Origin: Shinella lacus
GTDB taxonomy: Bacteria > Pseudomonadota > Alphaproteobacteria > Rhizobiales > Rhizobiaceae
Assembly: GCF_010994755.1 (NCBI RefSeq)
Contig: NZ_WHSB02000002.1
Coordinates: 665,576 to 729,575 of the forward strand
Direction: 5' to 3'
Length of the DNA stretch: 64,000 nucleotides
Position 1 is the stretch's first letter. Each line of letters opens with the position of its first letter. The notes under the pieces were generated by a model that was not told where the DNA came from, did no database searches, and saw only the letters and a list, made by a program, of their open reading frames with translations. Positions 53,042 through 63,113 of the stretch are shown in pieces. A program made the translations under genes and the position numbers.

Positions 53042-53054
53042 AGATTTCGTCGAA

Positions 53055-53534
53055 TTATTCAGCGGCTTCCGCAGCTGCAAGAAGCAGCTTGATCGAGCCG
53101 CCGGCCTTTTCGATCTTCTCGATGGCGGGCTTGGAGGCGCCGGCGACTTCGAAGGTCACCTTGGCCGTCAGTTCGCCGTCAGCGAGGATGCGAACGCCGT
53201 CCTTGACGCGGCGGATAACGCCAGCGGCCTTGAGAGCGGCTGCGTCAACCGTTGCCTTGCCGTCAAGCTTGCCGGCGTCGATGGCGACCTGGATGCGGCC
53301 CAGCGACACGATGGCGAAGTCGGACGAGAAGATGTTGTTGAAGCCGCGCTTCGGCAGGCGACGGTAGATGGGCATCTGACCGCCTTCGAAGCCGTTGATG
53401 GCCACACCCGAACGTGCCTTCTGACCCTTCACACCGCGGCCGCCGGTCTTGCCGGAGCCCGAACCGATACCGCGACCTACGCGCTTACGGTTCTTGGTAG
53501 AGCCTTCGTTGTCCTTGATTTCATTGAGCTTCAT
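53055..53534 (-). CDS. rplO: 50S ribosomal protein L15
   Basis: A 159-residue large-subunit protein with the N-terminal [21 protein letters not shown] and [17 protein letters not shown] typical of L15, and [17 protein letters not shown] in the middle. It ends with an acidic Ala-rich tail. It is the last gene of the spc unit here, since a terminator follows. Confidence 0.97.
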   Translation of the reverse strand: MKLNEIKDNEGSTKNRKRVGRGIGSGSGKTGGRGVKGQKARSGVAINGFEGGQMPIYRRLPKRGFNNIFSSDFAIVSLGRIQVAIDAGKLDGKATVDAAALKAAGVIRRVKDGVRILADGELTAKVTFEVAGASKPAIEKIEKAGGSIKLLLAAAEAAE

Positions 53535-53545
53535 GATCTATCCCC

Positions 53546-53749
53546 TCACTTCTCGTCGACGACGCGGACGAGGTGCTGGACGGCACGGATCATGCCGCGG
53601 ACAGACGGAGTGTCTTCCAGCGTGCGAACCCGATGCATCTTGTTAAGGCCCAGGCCGACGAGCGTTGCACGCTGTACGGCCGGACGGCGGATGGGGCTGC
53701 CGATCTGCTCGACAGTCACCGTCTTCGTTGCGGTTTCTTTCTTAGCCAT
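53546..53749 (-). CDS. rpmD: 50S ribosomal protein L30
   Basis: A 67-residue protein, with [30 protein letters not shown] sequence ([20 protein letters not shown]) typical of L30. It lies 11 bases from L15 and 13 from S5 in the spc order. Slightly longer at the N-terminus than E. coli (59). Confidence 0.96.
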   Translation of the reverse strand: MAKKETATKTVTVEQIGSPIRRPAVQRATLVGLGLNKMHRVRTLEDTPSVRGMIRAVQHLVRVVDEK

Positions 53750-53762
53750 TGTTCAAACTCCC

Positions 53763-54329
53763 TTATTCTTCGGAAGCGACGCCGGCGGACGCACGACGGG
53801 CCTGCAGCGTGGCGTACTTCATGCCGCGCTGTGCCGCGATGTCCTTCGGGTGCATCTGGCTCTTGAGGGCGTCGAAGGTCGCACGGATCATGTTGTACGG
53901 GTTCGACGAACCGGTCGACTTGGCGACGACGTCATGAACGCCGAGCGTTTCAAAGACGGCGCGCATCGGGCCACCGGCGATGATGCCGGTACCGGCCTTG
54001 GCCGAGCGAAGCAGAACCTTGCCGGCGCCGTGGCGGCCGTGCACGTCGTGGTGCAGCGTGCGGCCCGAGCGCAGCGGTACGAAGATGAGGTCGCGCTTGG
54101 CGGCTTCGGTGGCCTTCCGGATTGCTTCCGGAACTTCACGAGCCTTGCCGTGGCCGAAGCCGACGCGGCCCTTCTGGTCGCCGACGACGACGAGAGCTGC
54201 GAAACCGAAACGACGGCCGCCCTTGACGACCTTCGCGACGCGGTTGATCGCGACGAGCTTGTCGACAAACTCGCTGTCGCGCTCTTCGCGGTTCTGGCGG
54301 TCATCGCGACCGCGCTTTTCCTGTGCCAT
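53763..54329 (-). CDS. rpsE: 30S ribosomal protein S5
   Basis: A 188-residue protein. [41 protein letters not shown] and [21 protein letters not shown] match S5. ATG 54329 begins MAQEKRG; the extended upstream frame is rejected. Spectinomycin-loop region KGGRRF is normal. Confidence 0.97.
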   Translation of the reverse strand: MAQEKRGRDDRQNREERDSEFVDKLVAINRVAKVVKGGRRFGFAALVVVGDQKGRVGFGHGKAREVPEAIRKATEAAKRDLIFVPLRSGRTLHHDVHGRHGAGKVLLRSAKAGTGIIAGGPMRAVFETLGVHDVVAKSTGSSNPYNMIRATFDALKSQMHPKDIAAQRGMKYATLQARRASAGVASEE

Positions 54330-54457
54330 TGTCCTTTTCCTTTTTCTTTTCCGGGTGCAATCGGCAGATTGACGAAAGTCGCCCCCATTCAGGGAATGGA
54401 AGCGACCAATACCCAACTGAGCTGACCGGCAGGCGCTTTACGCGCCCAGCCGAAAGA

Positions 54458-54820
54458 TCAGAAGCTAAGACCACCTTCACGCGCAGCTTCGGCAAGAGCC
54501 TTGATGCGGCCGTGATAGATGAAGGCGCCACGGTCGAAAACGACCTCCTTGACGCCGGCCTTGGCGGCACGCTCAGCGATGAGCTTGCCGACGGCAGCGG
54601 CTGCTGCCGTGTCGGCGCCCGTCTTCAGAGACGAGCGCAGATCGGTGTCGAGCGTGGAGGCGGACGCAAGCGTCGTGCCGGCCACGTCATCGATAACCTG
54701 TACGTAGATGTTCTTCGACGAGCGATGAACCGACAGGCGCGGACGGCCGTTGGCGACCGCCTTGATGGAACGGCGCACGCGGTTGGCGCGGCGCACGAGA
54801 GCTTCTTTCCTGCTAGCCAT
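54458..54820 (-). CDS. rplR: 50S ribosomal protein L18
   Basis: A 120-residue 5S-rRNA-binding protein: [35 protein letters not shown] and [21 protein letters not shown] are family motifs. It is 128 bases from rpsE; no promoter was noted there. Confidence 0.96.
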   Translation of the reverse strand: MASRKEALVRRANRVRRSIKAVANGRPRLSVHRSSKNIYVQVIDDVAGTTLASASTLDTDLRSSLKTGADTAAAAAVGKLIAERAAKAGVKEVVFDRGAFIYHGRIKALAEAAREGGLSF

Positions 54821-54832
54821 TTCGCGTGATCC

Positions 54833-55366
54833 TTACTTCTTCTTGCCTTCTTTGCGGACGATCCGCTCTTCGGCATACTTGACGCCCTTGCCCTTGTAGG
54901 GCTCGGGGCCACGGTATTCGCGGATTTCCGCTGCGACCTGGCCGACCTGCTGCTTGTTGATGCCGGAGATGATGATTTCCGTCGGCTTCGGTACAGCGAT
55001 CGAGATGCCTTCCGGCGTCTGGTAGACCACGTCGTGGCTGAAGCCGAGTGCGAGCTGCAGGTTCTTGCCCTGCAGCGACGCGCGGTAGCCGACGCCGTTG
55101 ATTTCGAGCTTGCGCTCGTAGCCGTCCTTCACACCCTTGAAGATGTTCTCGACCATCGTGCGGGACATGCCCCACTTGGAACGAGCATCCTTGGACGTGT
55201 TGATCGGCTGAACGACAACTGCGTTGTCTTCGAGCTTCACCGAAACTTCGTCGTTTGCGACGAAGAACAGTTCGCCCTTCGGGCCCTTCGCGGTGACCGT
55301 CTGACCATCGACGGTCGCGGTGACACCAGCGGGAACCGGAACGGGCTTCTTACCGATACGAGACAT
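54833..55366 (-). CDS. rplF: 50S ribosomal protein L6
   Basis: A 177-residue protein with [25 protein letters not shown] and [16 protein letters not shown] as typical parts of L6. It sits 12 bases from rplR. Confidence 0.97.
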   Translation of the reverse strand: MSRIGKKPVPVPAGVTATVDGQTVTAKGPKGELFFVANDEVSVKLEDNAVVVQPINTSKDARSKWGMSRTMVENIFKGVKDGYERKLEINGVGYRASLQGKNLQLALGFSHDVVYQTPEGISIAVPKPTEIIISGINKQQVGQVAAEIREYRGPEPYKGKGVKYAEERIVRKEGKKK

Positions 55367-55408
55367 TGTTTTATCCTGTCTGTTCGTTATGGAGATCCTT
55401 GCTCAGTC

Positions 55409-55807
55409 TTAGAAGACCGAGCAAAGAATCTCGCCACCAACGTTCTGTTCGCGTGCCTGGTGATCGGCCATCACACCCTTCGGGGTCGAAAGGATGGTGA
55501 TGCCGAGGCCGTTCGCGACCTGCGGAATGGACTTGACCGAGACATAGACCCGGCGGCCCGGCTTGGAGACGCGGTCGATCTTGCGGATCACGGACGCGCC
55601 TTCGTAGTACTTGAGTTCGATGTTCAGCTCGGCCTTGCCGTTGCCGAATTCGACTTCCGAATATCCGCGGATGTAACCTTCGGACTGAAGGACGTCCAGA
55701 ACGCGGGCGCGCAGCTTGGAAGCCGGCGTCGAAACGCTGGACTTGCGGCGTGCGGCGCCGTTGCGGATGCGGGTGAGCATATCGCCCAGAGGATCAGTCA
55801 TAGACAT
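55409..55807 (-). CDS. rpsH: 30S ribosomal protein S8
   Basis: A 132-residue protein: [26 protein letters not shown]-like [15 protein letters not shown], and [19 protein letters not shown] are S8 features. Assembly protein of the 30S body; in E. coli it also represses the spc mRNA. Confidence 0.97.
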   Translation of the reverse strand: MSMTDPLGDMLTRIRNGAARRKSSVSTPASKLRARVLDVLQSEGYIRGYSEVEFGNGKAELNIELKYYEGASVIRKIDRVSKPGRRVYVSVKSIPQVANGLGITILSTPKGVMADHQAREQNVGGEILCSVF

Positions 55808-55819
55808 GTGCCCGTCTCC

Positions 55820-56125
55820 TTACCAGCTCGACTTGACAATGCCCGGCACCTTGCCGGAATTGCCCAGTTCACGAAGCGCAATACGCGACATTCCGAGTTT
55901 GCGATAAAAGGCGCGCGGACGGCCCGTTACTTCGCAGCGGTTGCGGATGCGGGTCTTGGAACCATTGCGCGGAAGTTCGGCAAGCTTCAAGGTCGCCTTG
56001 AAGCGCTCTTCGATCGGAAGAGCCTGGTTCTGGATGATGGCCTTCAGGCGGGCACGCTTAGCGGCCTGGCTGGCAACCAGTTTGCGGCGGCGCTTGTTCT
56101 TTTCAACTGCGCTCGTTTTCGCCAT
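55820..56125 (-). CDS. rpsN: 30S ribosomal protein S14
   Basis: A 101-residue S14 of the zinc-free type: [41 protein letters not shown] and [14 protein letters not shown] [15 protein letters not shown]. It lacks the two CxxC pairs of zinc-type S14. It lies between rpsH and rplE. Confidence 0.97.
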   Translation of the reverse strand: MAKTSAVEKNKRRRKLVASQAAKRARLKAIIQNQALPIEERFKATLKLAELPRNGSKTRIRNRCEVTGRPRAFYRKLGMSRIALRELGNSGKVPGIVKSSW

Positions 56126-56159
56126 AACAGTTATCCTTCTTTACGCTTGTCGTTACGGA

Positions 56160-56717
56160 TCAGGCGCGGAACGGGAAGTTGAACTCTTTCAGAAGAGCCC
56201 GTGCTTCGTCGTCCGTCTTTGCCGTCGTGCAAACGATGATGTCCATGCCCCACATCTGATCAACCTTGTCGTAGTTGATCTCCGGGAACACAATGTGCTC
56301 CTTGATACCCATGGCGAAGTTGCCACGGCCATCGAAGGACTTCGGGTTCAGACCACGGAAGTCGCGTACGCGGGGCAGCGCGATGTTCACGAGGCGATCC
56401 AGAAATTCATACATGCGGGCGCCGCGCAGCGTAACCTTCGCGCCGATCGGCATGCCTTCGCGCAGCTTGAAGCCGGCGATGGAGTTGCGGGCGCGCGTGA
56501 TGACCGGCTTCTGGCCGGCAATCGCTGCGAGGTCGCCAGCCGCTACGGACGGCTTCTTCGAATCGCCCGTCGATTCACCAACACCCATGTTGATGACGAC
56601 CTTGTCGAGACGCGGGATCTGCATCTCGTTGGCGAAGGAGAACTGCTCCTGAAGCGCCTTGCGGATACGCTCGACGTATTCCTTCTTGAGGCGCGGCTCA
56701 TACTTGGTGTCAGCCAT
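56160..56717 (-). CDS. rplE: 50S ribosomal protein L5
   Basis: A 185-residue protein with [31 protein letters not shown], and [20 protein letters not shown], all L5 features; it binds 5S rRNA. Its start overlaps the rplX stop by eight bases, which suggests translational coupling. Confidence 0.97.
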   Translation of the reverse strand: MADTKYEPRLKKEYVERIRKALQEQFSFANEMQIPRLDKVVINMGVGESTGDSKKPSVAAGDLAAIAGQKPVITRARNSIAGFKLREGMPIGAKVTLRGARMYEFLDRLVNIALPRVRDFRGLNPKSFDGRGNFAMGIKEHIVFPEINYDKVDQMWGMDIIVCTTAKTDDEARALLKEFNFPFRA

Positions 56718-57021
56718 CGATCGACACTCCCGAACGCTTTGCTACACGAACCTTCTTGTCGCCCTCGACCTTGAAACCGACGCGGGTCGGCTTGCCGTCC
56801 TTGGGGTCGGCGATCGCGATGTTCGACAGGTGGATCGAAGCTTCCTTGGTGATGATGCCGGCTTCCTGGGTCTGGGACTGACGCTGGTGACGCTTCACCA
56901 GGTTGATACCCTTGACGACCGCGCGGTCTTCCTTCGGCATGACCTGAACAACTTCACCGGTACGGCCCTTGTCCTTGCCGGTGAGTACGACGACCTTGTC
57001 GCCCTTACGAATCTTCTGCAT
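56710..57021 (-). CDS. rplX: 50S ribosomal protein L24
   Basis: A 103-residue protein; [20 protein letters not shown] is the KOW-type start of L24. Two ATGs are available; the one at 57021 has AAGGAG at 8 bases, and the one at 57027 only at 2. Eight-base overlap with rplE. Confidence 0.95.
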   Translation of the reverse strand: MQKIRKGDKVVVLTGKDKGRTGEVVQVMPKEDRAVVKGINLVKRHQRQSQTQEAGIITKEASIHLSNIAIADPKDGKPTRVGFKVEGDKKVRVAKRSGVSIDG

Positions 57022-57033
57022 AGCCATCGCTCC

Positions 57034-57402
57034 TTAGAGTACTTCCGGAGCCAGCGAGATGATCTTCATGTGGTTCTTTGCGCGAAGTTCGCGCGGAACC
57101 GGTCCGAAGATACGGGTGCCGATGGGCTCTTTCTTATTGTCGATCAGGACGGCTGCGTTGTTGTCGAAACGGATAACGCTACCATCGGGGCGGCGGATGT
57201 CCTTGGCGGTGCGAACGACAACCGCCTTCATCACGTCACCCTTCTTCACGCGGCCGCGCGGGATGGCTTCCTTGATCGAGACGACGATAATGTCGCCGAC
57301 CGAAGCGTACTTACGCTTGGAGCCGCCCAGCACCTTGATGCACATGACACGACGTGCGCCGGAATTATCCGCGACGTCGAGGTTAGTCTGCATCTGAATC
57401 AT
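57034..57402 (-). CDS. rplN: 50S ribosomal protein L14
   Basis: A 122-residue protein: [48 protein letters not shown] and [10 protein letters not shown] are L14. It opens the spc group. A 239-base gap with a terminator-like hairpin separates it from rpsQ. Confidence 0.97.
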   Translation of the reverse strand: MIQMQTNLDVADNSGARRVMCIKVLGGSKRKYASVGDIIVVSIKEAIPRGRVKKGDVMKAVVVRTAKDIRRPDGSVIRFDNNAAVLIDNKKEPIGTRIFGPVPRELRAKNHMKIISLAPEVL

Positions 57403-57548
57403 GTCAGGTCGCCTTCTTGTTTTACCGGACCGGTTGGGTGTTAGCCCCCTGTTCCAGCTTATGGAAATACGTGTTTTCGCGCGGGATGGTCTTTTGTCAG
57501 GGTGGTTTCCACTGATCGGCGAGCCGATGGGACCTTCCGTGCGCTCAA

Positions 57549-57578
57549 AGCAAAAGACGCTCGTGATTCCGAGCGTCC
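57549..57578 (-). terminator. Intrinsic terminator between rpsQ and rplN
   Basis: On the minus strand GACGCTCG and CGAGCGTC pair over a short loop, followed by TTTTGCTTT. It lies just after the S17 gene, exactly at the border between the S10 and spc groups known from E. coli. Confidence 0.7.
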
Positions 57579-57640
57579 TTGCGCTGCTTCATACAGGTTT
57601 TCGCGCCGAACACAAGGGCCCGGCGCAAATTCCGATGTTT

Positions 57641-57877
57641 TTAGGCGTGGGCCGATACGACGGTCCAGCGCTTGTCCTTGGAGATGGGTGCGCATTCCTC
57701 GATGGAAACGACGTCACCGACCTTGTACTGGTTGTTTTCGTCATGCGCCTTGTACTTCTTGGACCGGCGAACGGTCTTCTGAAGCAGCGGGTGGGCAAAG
57801 CGGCGCTCGACGCGAACGACAACGGTCTTTTCGTTCTTGTCACTGACTACAGTGCCCTGCAGAATGCGTTTCGGCAT
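57641..57877 (-). CDS. rpsQ: 30S ribosomal protein S17
   Basis: A 78-residue protein with [20 protein letters not shown] and [27 protein letters not shown] of S17. Last gene of the S10 group, 13 bases from rpmC. Confidence 0.96.
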   Translation of the reverse strand: MPKRILQGTVVSDKNEKTVVVRVERRFAHPLLQKTVRRSKKYKAHDENNQYKVGDVVSIEECAPISKDKRWTVVSAHA

Positions 57878-57889
57878 CGTTTTCGGTCC

Positions 57890-58090
57890 TTAGGCCTTGG
57901 CTTCTGCCGCCTTCTGGCGGGCAATGGTCTTGACGCGCGCGATGTCCTTGCGGACTTCGTTGATGCGCGAGGTCTTCTCGAGCTGGCCAGTCGCCTTCTG
58001 GAAGCGCAGGTTGAACTGCTCTTTCTTCAGCTTGGCAAGCTCATCGTTGAGCTGGTCGGCGCTAAGCGCGCGAACGTCTACGGCTTTCAT
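57890..58090 (-). CDS. rpmC: 50S ribosomal protein L29
   Basis: A 66-residue two-helix protein, with [22 protein letters not shown] and [14 protein letters not shown] as L29 markers. It contacts the tunnel exit. Spacing to rplP is 12 bases. Confidence 0.96.
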   Translation of the reverse strand: MKAVDVRALSADQLNDELAKLKKEQFNLRFQKATGQLEKTSRINEVRKDIARVKTIARQKAAEAKA

Positions 58091-58102
58091 CCTACTCGCT
58101 CC

Positions 58103-58516
58103 TTACTCTGCAATGCGCTGTACGAAGCGCGTCTTGACCGAGAGCTTGGCCGAGCCGAGACGAAGCGCCTCGCGGGCGATCTCCTCGGAGACACCGTCGA
58201 TCTCGAACATCATACGACCAGGCTTGACCTTGGCCGCCCAGTATTCGACCGAGCCCTTACCCTTACCCATGCGGACTTCGGTAGGCTTGGCGGTGACCGG
58301 CACGTCGGGGAACACACGGATCCACACACGGCCGGCACGCTTCATGTAACGCGTGATCGCGCGGCGGGCCGCTTCGATCTCGCGAGCGTTAACGCGATTC
58401 GGTTCCTGAGCCTTCAAGCCGAACTCGCCGAAAGCGAGGTCGGAGCCGCCCTTGGCGACACCCTTGATGCGGCCCTTGAACTGCTTGCGATACTTGGTAC
58501 GCTTTGGCTGCAACAT
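58103..58516 (-). CDS. rplP: 50S ribosomal protein L16
   Basis: A 137-residue protein; [39 protein letters not shown] and [21 protein letters not shown] are clear L16 sequence. It lies between rpsC and rpmC. Confidence 0.97.
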   Translation of the reverse strand: MLQPKRTKYRKQFKGRIKGVAKGGSDLAFGEFGLKAQEPNRVNAREIEAARRAITRYMKRAGRVWIRVFPDVPVTAKPTEVRMGKGKGSVEYWAAKVKPGRMMFEIDGVSEEIAREALRLGSAKLSVKTRFVQRIAE

Positions 58517-58554
58517 TTTTTTACTTCTCCGATATTGGCTGCCAAACGCGACTG

Positions 58555-59286
58555 TTACGCGTTTTCACGACGACGGTCGCCACGATCGCCGCGTTCGCGG
58601 CTGGCGGGACCCTGGCTGTCACTTTCGCTTGCGCGACGCTCCGAAGCCATCGGGTCGTGTTCAAGGATTTCGCCCTTGAAGATCCAGACCTTGATGCCGC
58701 AGATGCCGAATGCGGTTTCGGCTTCAGCCGTACCGTAATCGATGTCCGCACGCAGCGTGTGAAGCGGAACGCGACCTTCGCGGTACCATTCCGTACGGGC
58801 GATTTCCGCGCCGCCGAGACGGCCTGCGCAGGTGATCTTGATGCCTTCGGCGCCAAGACGCATCGCGGACTGAACAGCGCGCTTCATCGCACGGCGGAAA
58901 GCCACGCGGCGCTCGAGCTGCTGGGCGATCGACTGGGCAACGAGGGTTGCGTCGACTTCCGGCTTGCGCACTTCAACGATGTTGAGGTGCGTTTCCGAGT
59001 TCGTCATCGCGGCAAGCTTCTTGCGAAGCTTCTCGATGTCTGCACCCTTCTTGCCGATGATCAGACCCGGGCGAGCCGAGTGGATCGTGACGCGGCACTT
59101 CTTGTGCGGACGCTCGATGACGACCTTGGCGATACCGGCCTGCTTCAGCTCTTCCATGACGAAAGCGCGGATCTTAAGGTCTTCGTGGAGCAGCTGGCCG
59201 TATTCGGCATTGTCGGCGAACCAACGGCTGTCCCAGGTACGGTTGATGCCGAGGCGGAAACCGATTGGATTAATCTTCTGGCCCAT
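58555..59286 (-). CDS. rpsC: 30S ribosomal protein S3
   Basis: A 243-residue protein. [20 protein letters not shown], a KH domain ([20 protein letters not shown]) and the [20 protein letters not shown] part match S3. The C-terminus has a charged disordered tail ([14 protein letters not shown]). Its start overlaps the rplV stop by one base. Confidence 0.97.
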   Translation of the reverse strand: MGQKINPIGFRLGINRTWDSRWFADNAEYGQLLHEDLKIRAFVMEELKQAGIAKVVIERPHKKCRVTIHSARPGLIIGKKGADIEKLRKKLAAMTNSETHLNIVEVRKPEVDATLVAQSIAQQLERRVAFRRAMKRAVQSAMRLGAEGIKITCAGRLGGAEIARTEWYREGRVPLHTLRADIDYGTAEAETAFGICGIKVWIFKGEILEHDPMASERRASESDSQGPASRERGDRGDRRRENA

Positions 59287-59675
59287 TATGCGGCCTCCCC
59301 TTTGGCTTCGACTTCACGGACGACGATCGTGAGATGCGAGAAAGGCTTCTCGATCCGCGATGCGCGGCCGCGGCCACGAGCGTGGAAACGCTTCATGACA
59401 ATGGACTTGCCGACATACGCTTCCGCGACGATCAGCGAGTCCACGTCGAGGTCGTGGTTGTTTTCTGCGTTGGCGATAGCGGATTCCAGCGTCTTCTTGA
59501 CGGTCTCGGCGCTACGCTTGCGCGAGAATTCAAGTTCGGCGAGCGCCCGGTCGACCTTCTTGCCGCGGATCAGCGCAGCAAGCAGGTTGAGCTTCTGGGG
59601 GCTGACGCGGATCGTGCGCGCGATGGCCTGCGCCTCGTTATCCTTCAGCCGACGTTCGGCTTTAGCCTTGCCCAT
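59286..59675 (-). CDS. rplV: 50S ribosomal protein L22
   Basis: A 129-residue protein lining the tunnel: [40 protein letters not shown] and [24 protein letters not shown] [20 protein letters not shown]. The extra N-terminus relative to E. coli (110) is usual for alphaproteobacteria. One-base overlap with rpsC. Confidence 0.97.
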   Translation of the reverse strand: MGKAKAERRLKDNEAQAIARTIRVSPQKLNLLAALIRGKKVDRALAELEFSRKRSAETVKKTLESAIANAENNHDLDVDSLIVAEAYVGKSIVMKRFHARGRGRASRIEKPFSHLTIVVREVEAKGEAA

Positions 59676-59677
59676 CG

Positions 59678-59956
59678 TTACTTCCTCTTCGCCTTCTTGT
59701 CCGCGCCGTGACCGTAATAGGTCCGGGTCGGAGCGAATTCACCAAACTTGTGGCCAACCATGTCTTCGTTGACGGCCACCGGGATATGCTTGCTGCCGTT
59801 GTAGACGCCGAAGGTGAGACCGACGAACTGCGGCAGGATCGTGGAGCGACGGCTCCAGATCTTGATCACTTCGCTGCGACCGCCTTCACGAACCTTCTCA
59901 GCCTTCTTGAGAAGATAGCCGTCAACAAACGGGCCTTTCCATACTGAACGAGCCAT
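59678..59956 (-). CDS. rpsS: 30S ribosomal protein S19
   Basis: A 92-residue protein with [40 protein letters not shown] and [17 protein letters not shown], all S19. Two bases separate it from rplV. Confidence 0.97.
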   Translation of the reverse strand: MARSVWKGPFVDGYLLKKAEKVREGGRSEVIKIWSRRSTILPQFVGLTFGVYNGSKHIPVAVNEDMVGHKFGEFAPTRTYYGHGADKKAKRK

Positions 59957-59971
59957 TCCTGACTACCTCTC

Positions 59972-60808
59972 TTACTTCTTCTTCAAGTGGCGCGAGCGCA
60001 TGATGAACTTGTCGGTCGACTTGTTCGAGCGGGTACGCTTGCCCTTGGTGGGCTTGCCCCACGGGGATACCGGGTGACGACCACCGGAGGTGCGACCTTC
60101 ACCACCGCCGTGCGGGTGGTCGACCGGGTTCATGACGACGCCGCGGTTGTGCGGGGTCTTGCCGCGCCAACGCGTGCGACCAGCCTTGCCGTCGTTGATG
60201 TTGCCGTGGTCCGGGTTGGATACGGCGCCAATCGTGGCGAGGCAGGACGAGTGAACCAGGCGCTGTTCGCCCGAGTTCAGGCGAAGGATCGCCATGCCCT
60301 GGTCGCGGCCGACCAGCTGGACGAAGGTGCCGGCGGAGCGGGCGATCTGGCCGCCCTTGCCCGGCTTCATCTCGACGTTGTGAACGATCGAGCCAACCGG
60401 GATGTACTGCAGCGGCATGGTGTTGCCGGGCTTGACGTCAACGGCCTTGTCGGACGCGATGACCTTGTCGCCGGCTGCCAGGCGCTGCGGTGCCAGGATA
60501 TAGGCCTGCTCGCCGTCAGCGTAGTCGATCAGCGCGATGAACGCGGTGCGGTTCGGGTCGTATTCCAGACGCGCGACCGTGCCTTCGACGTCGAACTTGC
60601 GACGCTTGAAGTCGACGAGACGGTAGGTACGCTTGTGACCGCCGCCGATGAAGCGGGCAGTGATGCGACCCAGGTTGTTACGGCCACCGCTCTTGGAGAG
60701 ACCTTCGGTCAGAGCCTTTACGGGCTTGCCCTTGTAAAGGCCCGACCGGTCGACGATGACCAGCTGGCGCTGGCTCGGAGTGGTCGGGTTGTAGCTTTTC
60801 AATGCCAT
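59972..60808 (-). CDS. rplB: 50S ribosomal protein L2
   Basis: A 278-residue protein: [60 protein letters not shown], and the conserved [20 protein letters not shown] loop with His needed for peptidyl transfer. Between rplW and rpsS. Confidence 0.97.
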   Translation of the reverse strand: MALKSYNPTTPSQRQLVIVDRSGLYKGKPVKALTEGLSKSGGRNNLGRITARFIGGGHKRTYRLVDFKRRKFDVEGTVARLEYDPNRTAFIALIDYADGEQAYILAPQRLAAGDKVIASDKAVDVKPGNTMPLQYIPVGSIVHNVEMKPGKGGQIARSAGTFVQLVGRDQGMAILRLNSGEQRLVHSSCLATIGAVSNPDHGNINDGKAGRTRWRGKTPHNRGVVMNPVDHPHGGGEGRTSGGRHPVSPWGKPTKGKRTRSNKSTDKFIMRSRHLKKK

Positions 60809-60839
60809 TTTTCTGTTTCCTCTTTAGCCGAGTGCCCGA

Positions 60840-61133
60840 TTAGAGCCCGGTGGAGACGTCGATGGACTGACCGTCAGCGAGCGTGACGATAGCCTTCTTG
60901 ACATCTCCCTGCCGGCCGGCGAAGCCGCGGAAACGCTTGATCTTGCCCTTGCGGACGAGCGTGTTCACAGCCGTGACCTTGACGCCGAAGAGTGCTTCCA
61001 CTGCAGCCTTGATTTCAGGCTTGGAAGCGCGCTTGGCAACGTTGAAGACGACCTGGTTGTTTTCGGATACCAGCGTCGACTTTTCGGTGATCGAAGGAGA
61101 TACGATCACATCGTAGTGGCGAAGATCCGTCAT
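60840..61133 (-). CDS. rplW: 50S ribosomal protein L23
   Basis: A 97-residue protein at the tunnel exit: [39 protein letters not shown] [20 protein letters not shown] and [20 protein letters not shown]. Four-base overlap with rplD. Confidence 0.97.
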   Translation of the reverse strand: MTDLRHYDVIVSPSITEKSTLVSENNQVVFNVAKRASKPEIKAAVEALFGVKVTAVNTLVRKGKIKRFRGFAGRQGDVKKAIVTLADGQSIDVSTGL

Positions 61134-61750
61134 TTGAACCGCTCCTCGAGGGCTTCTACAGCAGCCTTGGAGAGCACGAGCTTGCCGCGGCGCAGGATGT
61201 CGTAAACATTGATACCCTGGATCGGAAGAACATCCACGTTCGGGATGTTGCGGGCTGCGAGCTTGAAGTTGCCGTCAAGTTCCGAGCCGCCGATGATGAG
61301 GGCATTGGTGAGGCCGAGCGAGGCGAATACGCCGGCGAGAGCCTTCGTCTTTGCTTCGGCAGCAACCAGATCGTCGATGATGATCAGGTTTTCAGCCTTC
61401 AGCTTTGCCGAGAGCGCATGGCGCAGGCCGAGCGCGCGAACCTGCTTGGGCAGGTCGTGGGCATGGCTGCGAACAACCGGGCCGTGGGCCTTGCCGCCGC
61501 CGCGGAACTGCGGTGCACGAGCCGAATGGTGACGAGCGCGGCCCGTACCCTTCTGCTTGTACATCTTGGCGCCCGTGCGGGAAACCTCGGCGCGGGTCAG
61601 CGACTTGTGGCTGCCCTGCTGCTTCTTGGCGAGCTGCCAGCGGACGACGCGGGCAATGATGTCTTCGCGCGGCTCGAGGCCGAAAATCGCGTCGGAGAGG
61701 GAGACCTTGCCGGCGTCCTTCCCCTCGAGGGTCGTGACTTTGAGATCCAT
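61130..61750 (-). CDS. rplD: 50S ribosomal protein L4
   Basis: A 206-residue protein; [41 protein letters not shown] and the C-terminal [20 protein letters not shown] are L4. In E. coli it is the autoregulator of the S10 operon. Its stop and rplW start overlap. Confidence 0.97.
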   Translation of the reverse strand: MDLKVTTLEGKDAGKVSLSDAIFGLEPREDIIARVVRWQLAKKQQGSHKSLTRAEVSRTGAKMYKQKGTGRARHHSARAPQFRGGGKAHGPVVRSHAHDLPKQVRALGLRHALSAKLKAENLIIIDDLVAAEAKTKALAGVFASLGLTNALIIGGSELDGNFKLAARNIPNVDVLPIQGINVYDILRRGKLVLSKAAVEALEERFK

Positions 61751-61762
61751 GATCAGGCTCCC

Positions 61763-62446
61763 TTACTTGACTGCGGCGCGCACGGCGGCCGGACGCGGCG
61801 CGTCGGACGGGGTGCCGGACTTGACGGCGTCACGAACGACGATCCAGGCACCCTTGGAGCCCGGGACTGCGCCCTTAACGAGGATGAGACCACGCTCTTC
61901 GTCGGTCGAGACGACTTCGAGGTTCTGGGTGGTGACGCGCGTCTGGCCCATGTGACCAGCCATGCGCTTGCCCTTCCAGACCTTGCCCGGGTCCTGGTTG
62001 TTACCCGTCGAACCGTGCGAACGGTGCGAGACGGACACGCCGTGCGTTGCACGAAGACCACCGAAGTTGTGGCGCTTCATGGCACCGGCGAAACCCTTAC
62101 CGATCGTGGTGCCGGTAACGTCGACGAGCTGACCTGCGACAAAGTGGCTCGCGGTCAGTTCCGCGCCGATGTCGATGAGGTTGTCTTCCGAAACGCGGAA
62201 CTCGACGAGCTTGGCCTTCGGCTCGACGCTTGCAGCGGCGAACTGGCCGCGCAGTGCCTTTGCCGTGTTCTTCACCTTGGAGGTGCCGGCGCCGAGCTGG
62301 ACGGCCGTGTAGCCGTTCTTGTCCTGCGTGCGCTGGGCCACGACCTGGACGTTGTCCAGTCGCAATACTGTTACAGGGATATGCTCACCTGCGTCATTAT
62401 AGACGCGAGTCATCCCTACTTTCTGTGCAATCACACCTGAACGCAT
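61763..62446 (-). CDS. rplC: 50S ribosomal protein L3
   Basis: A 227-residue protein with [40 protein letters not shown], and [20 protein letters not shown] (Gln methylation loop region). It has a C-terminal extension against E. coli (209). A 170-base gap with small hairpins separates it from rpsJ. Confidence 0.97.
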   Translation of the reverse strand: MRSGVIAQKVGMTRVYNDAGEHIPVTVLRLDNVQVVAQRTQDKNGYTAVQLGAGTSKVKNTAKALRGQFAAASVEPKAKLVEFRVSEDNLIDIGAELTASHFVAGQLVDVTGTTIGKGFAGAMKRHNFGGLRATHGVSVSHRSHGSTGNNQDPGKVWKGKRMAGHMGQTRVTTQNLEVVSTDEERGLILVKGAVPGSKGAWIVVRDAVKSGTPSDAPRPAAVRAAVK

Positions 62447-62616
62447 GGTTCAATCCTCTTAGAAGTCCTGTCGGGGTATTCCCAAAGTAAGGGAGCCCCT
62501 TCATGCCTCTTGGTTTAAGGATTCCACTCGGGCCTCGAAGGCCGTCGGGTTTCCCGTTTTTAGAAGACGTCGGCTAATGCCACGTACCTTCCTTGTTATT
62601 TCGGCTTACGCCGGAC

Positions 62617-62925
62617 TTAGAGCTTGATCTCTACGTCTACACCGGCCGCAAGGTCGAGCTTCATGAGAGCGTCAACGGTCTGCGGGGTCGGATCTACAAT
62701 GTCGAGCAGGCGCTTGTGCGTGCGCATCTCGAACTGTTCGCGGCTCTTCTTGTCGACGTGGGGCGACCGGTTGACCGTGAACTTTTCAATACGGGTCGGG
62801 AGCGGAACGGGGCCGCGGACGCTTGCGCCGGTGCGCTTTGCCGTCGACACGATCTCGCGCGTGGAGGCATCAAGGATCCGGTGGTCAAACGCCTTGAGGC
62901 GGATGCGGATGTTCTGGCCGTTCAT
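62617..62925 (-). CDS. rpsJ: 30S ribosomal protein S10
   Basis: A 102-residue protein, also part of antitermination complexes in E. coli. [40 protein letters not shown] and [20 protein letters not shown] are clear. ATG 62925; an upstream in-frame extension is rejected. First gene of the S10 group after tuf. Confidence 0.97.
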
Positions 62926-62992
62926 ACGACTTTTCCTTAGTTCGTTATCCGCGCGATTCTCTTGGGAATACGCGCTTTTTGATTCTGGCGGT

Positions 62993-63021
62993 TCCATAAA
63001 GGAACGCACACGAAAACACAA
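62993..63021 (-). promoter_or_regulatory. Possible promoter between tuf and rpsJ
   Basis: On the minus strand TTGTGT (63016-63021) and TATGGA (62993-62998) are 17 bases apart, about 70 bases before rpsJ. The hexamers are less than consensus, so this is only a candidate S10 promoter. Confidence 0.35.
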
Positions 63022-63059
63022 TTGCCGAAAGGCCAGTCCGCTAAATTTTCAAAGACCGG

Positions 63060-63090
63060 AGGGGCAGGGTGAACCCCTGCCCTTCCTTTT
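63060..63090 (-). terminator. Hairpin after tuf
   Basis: GGGCAGGG and CCCTGCCC (loop GTTCA) form a stem just after the EF-Tu gene on the minus strand. No T run follows directly, so it may only attenuate or stabilise the RNA. Confidence 0.35.
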
Positions 63091-63113
63091 TCAGCGGCCT
63101 AGGGCCTTACGTC

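Larger units (their letters stand above)
52740..53054 (-). other. Gap between rplO and secY: promoter and terminator only
   Basis: This 315-base gap contains the secY promoter (52895-52923) and a terminator of rplO (53011-53041). No gene or other conserved RNA is visible; a short stretch before secY has GGCGGGG-type bases only. Confidence 0.6.
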
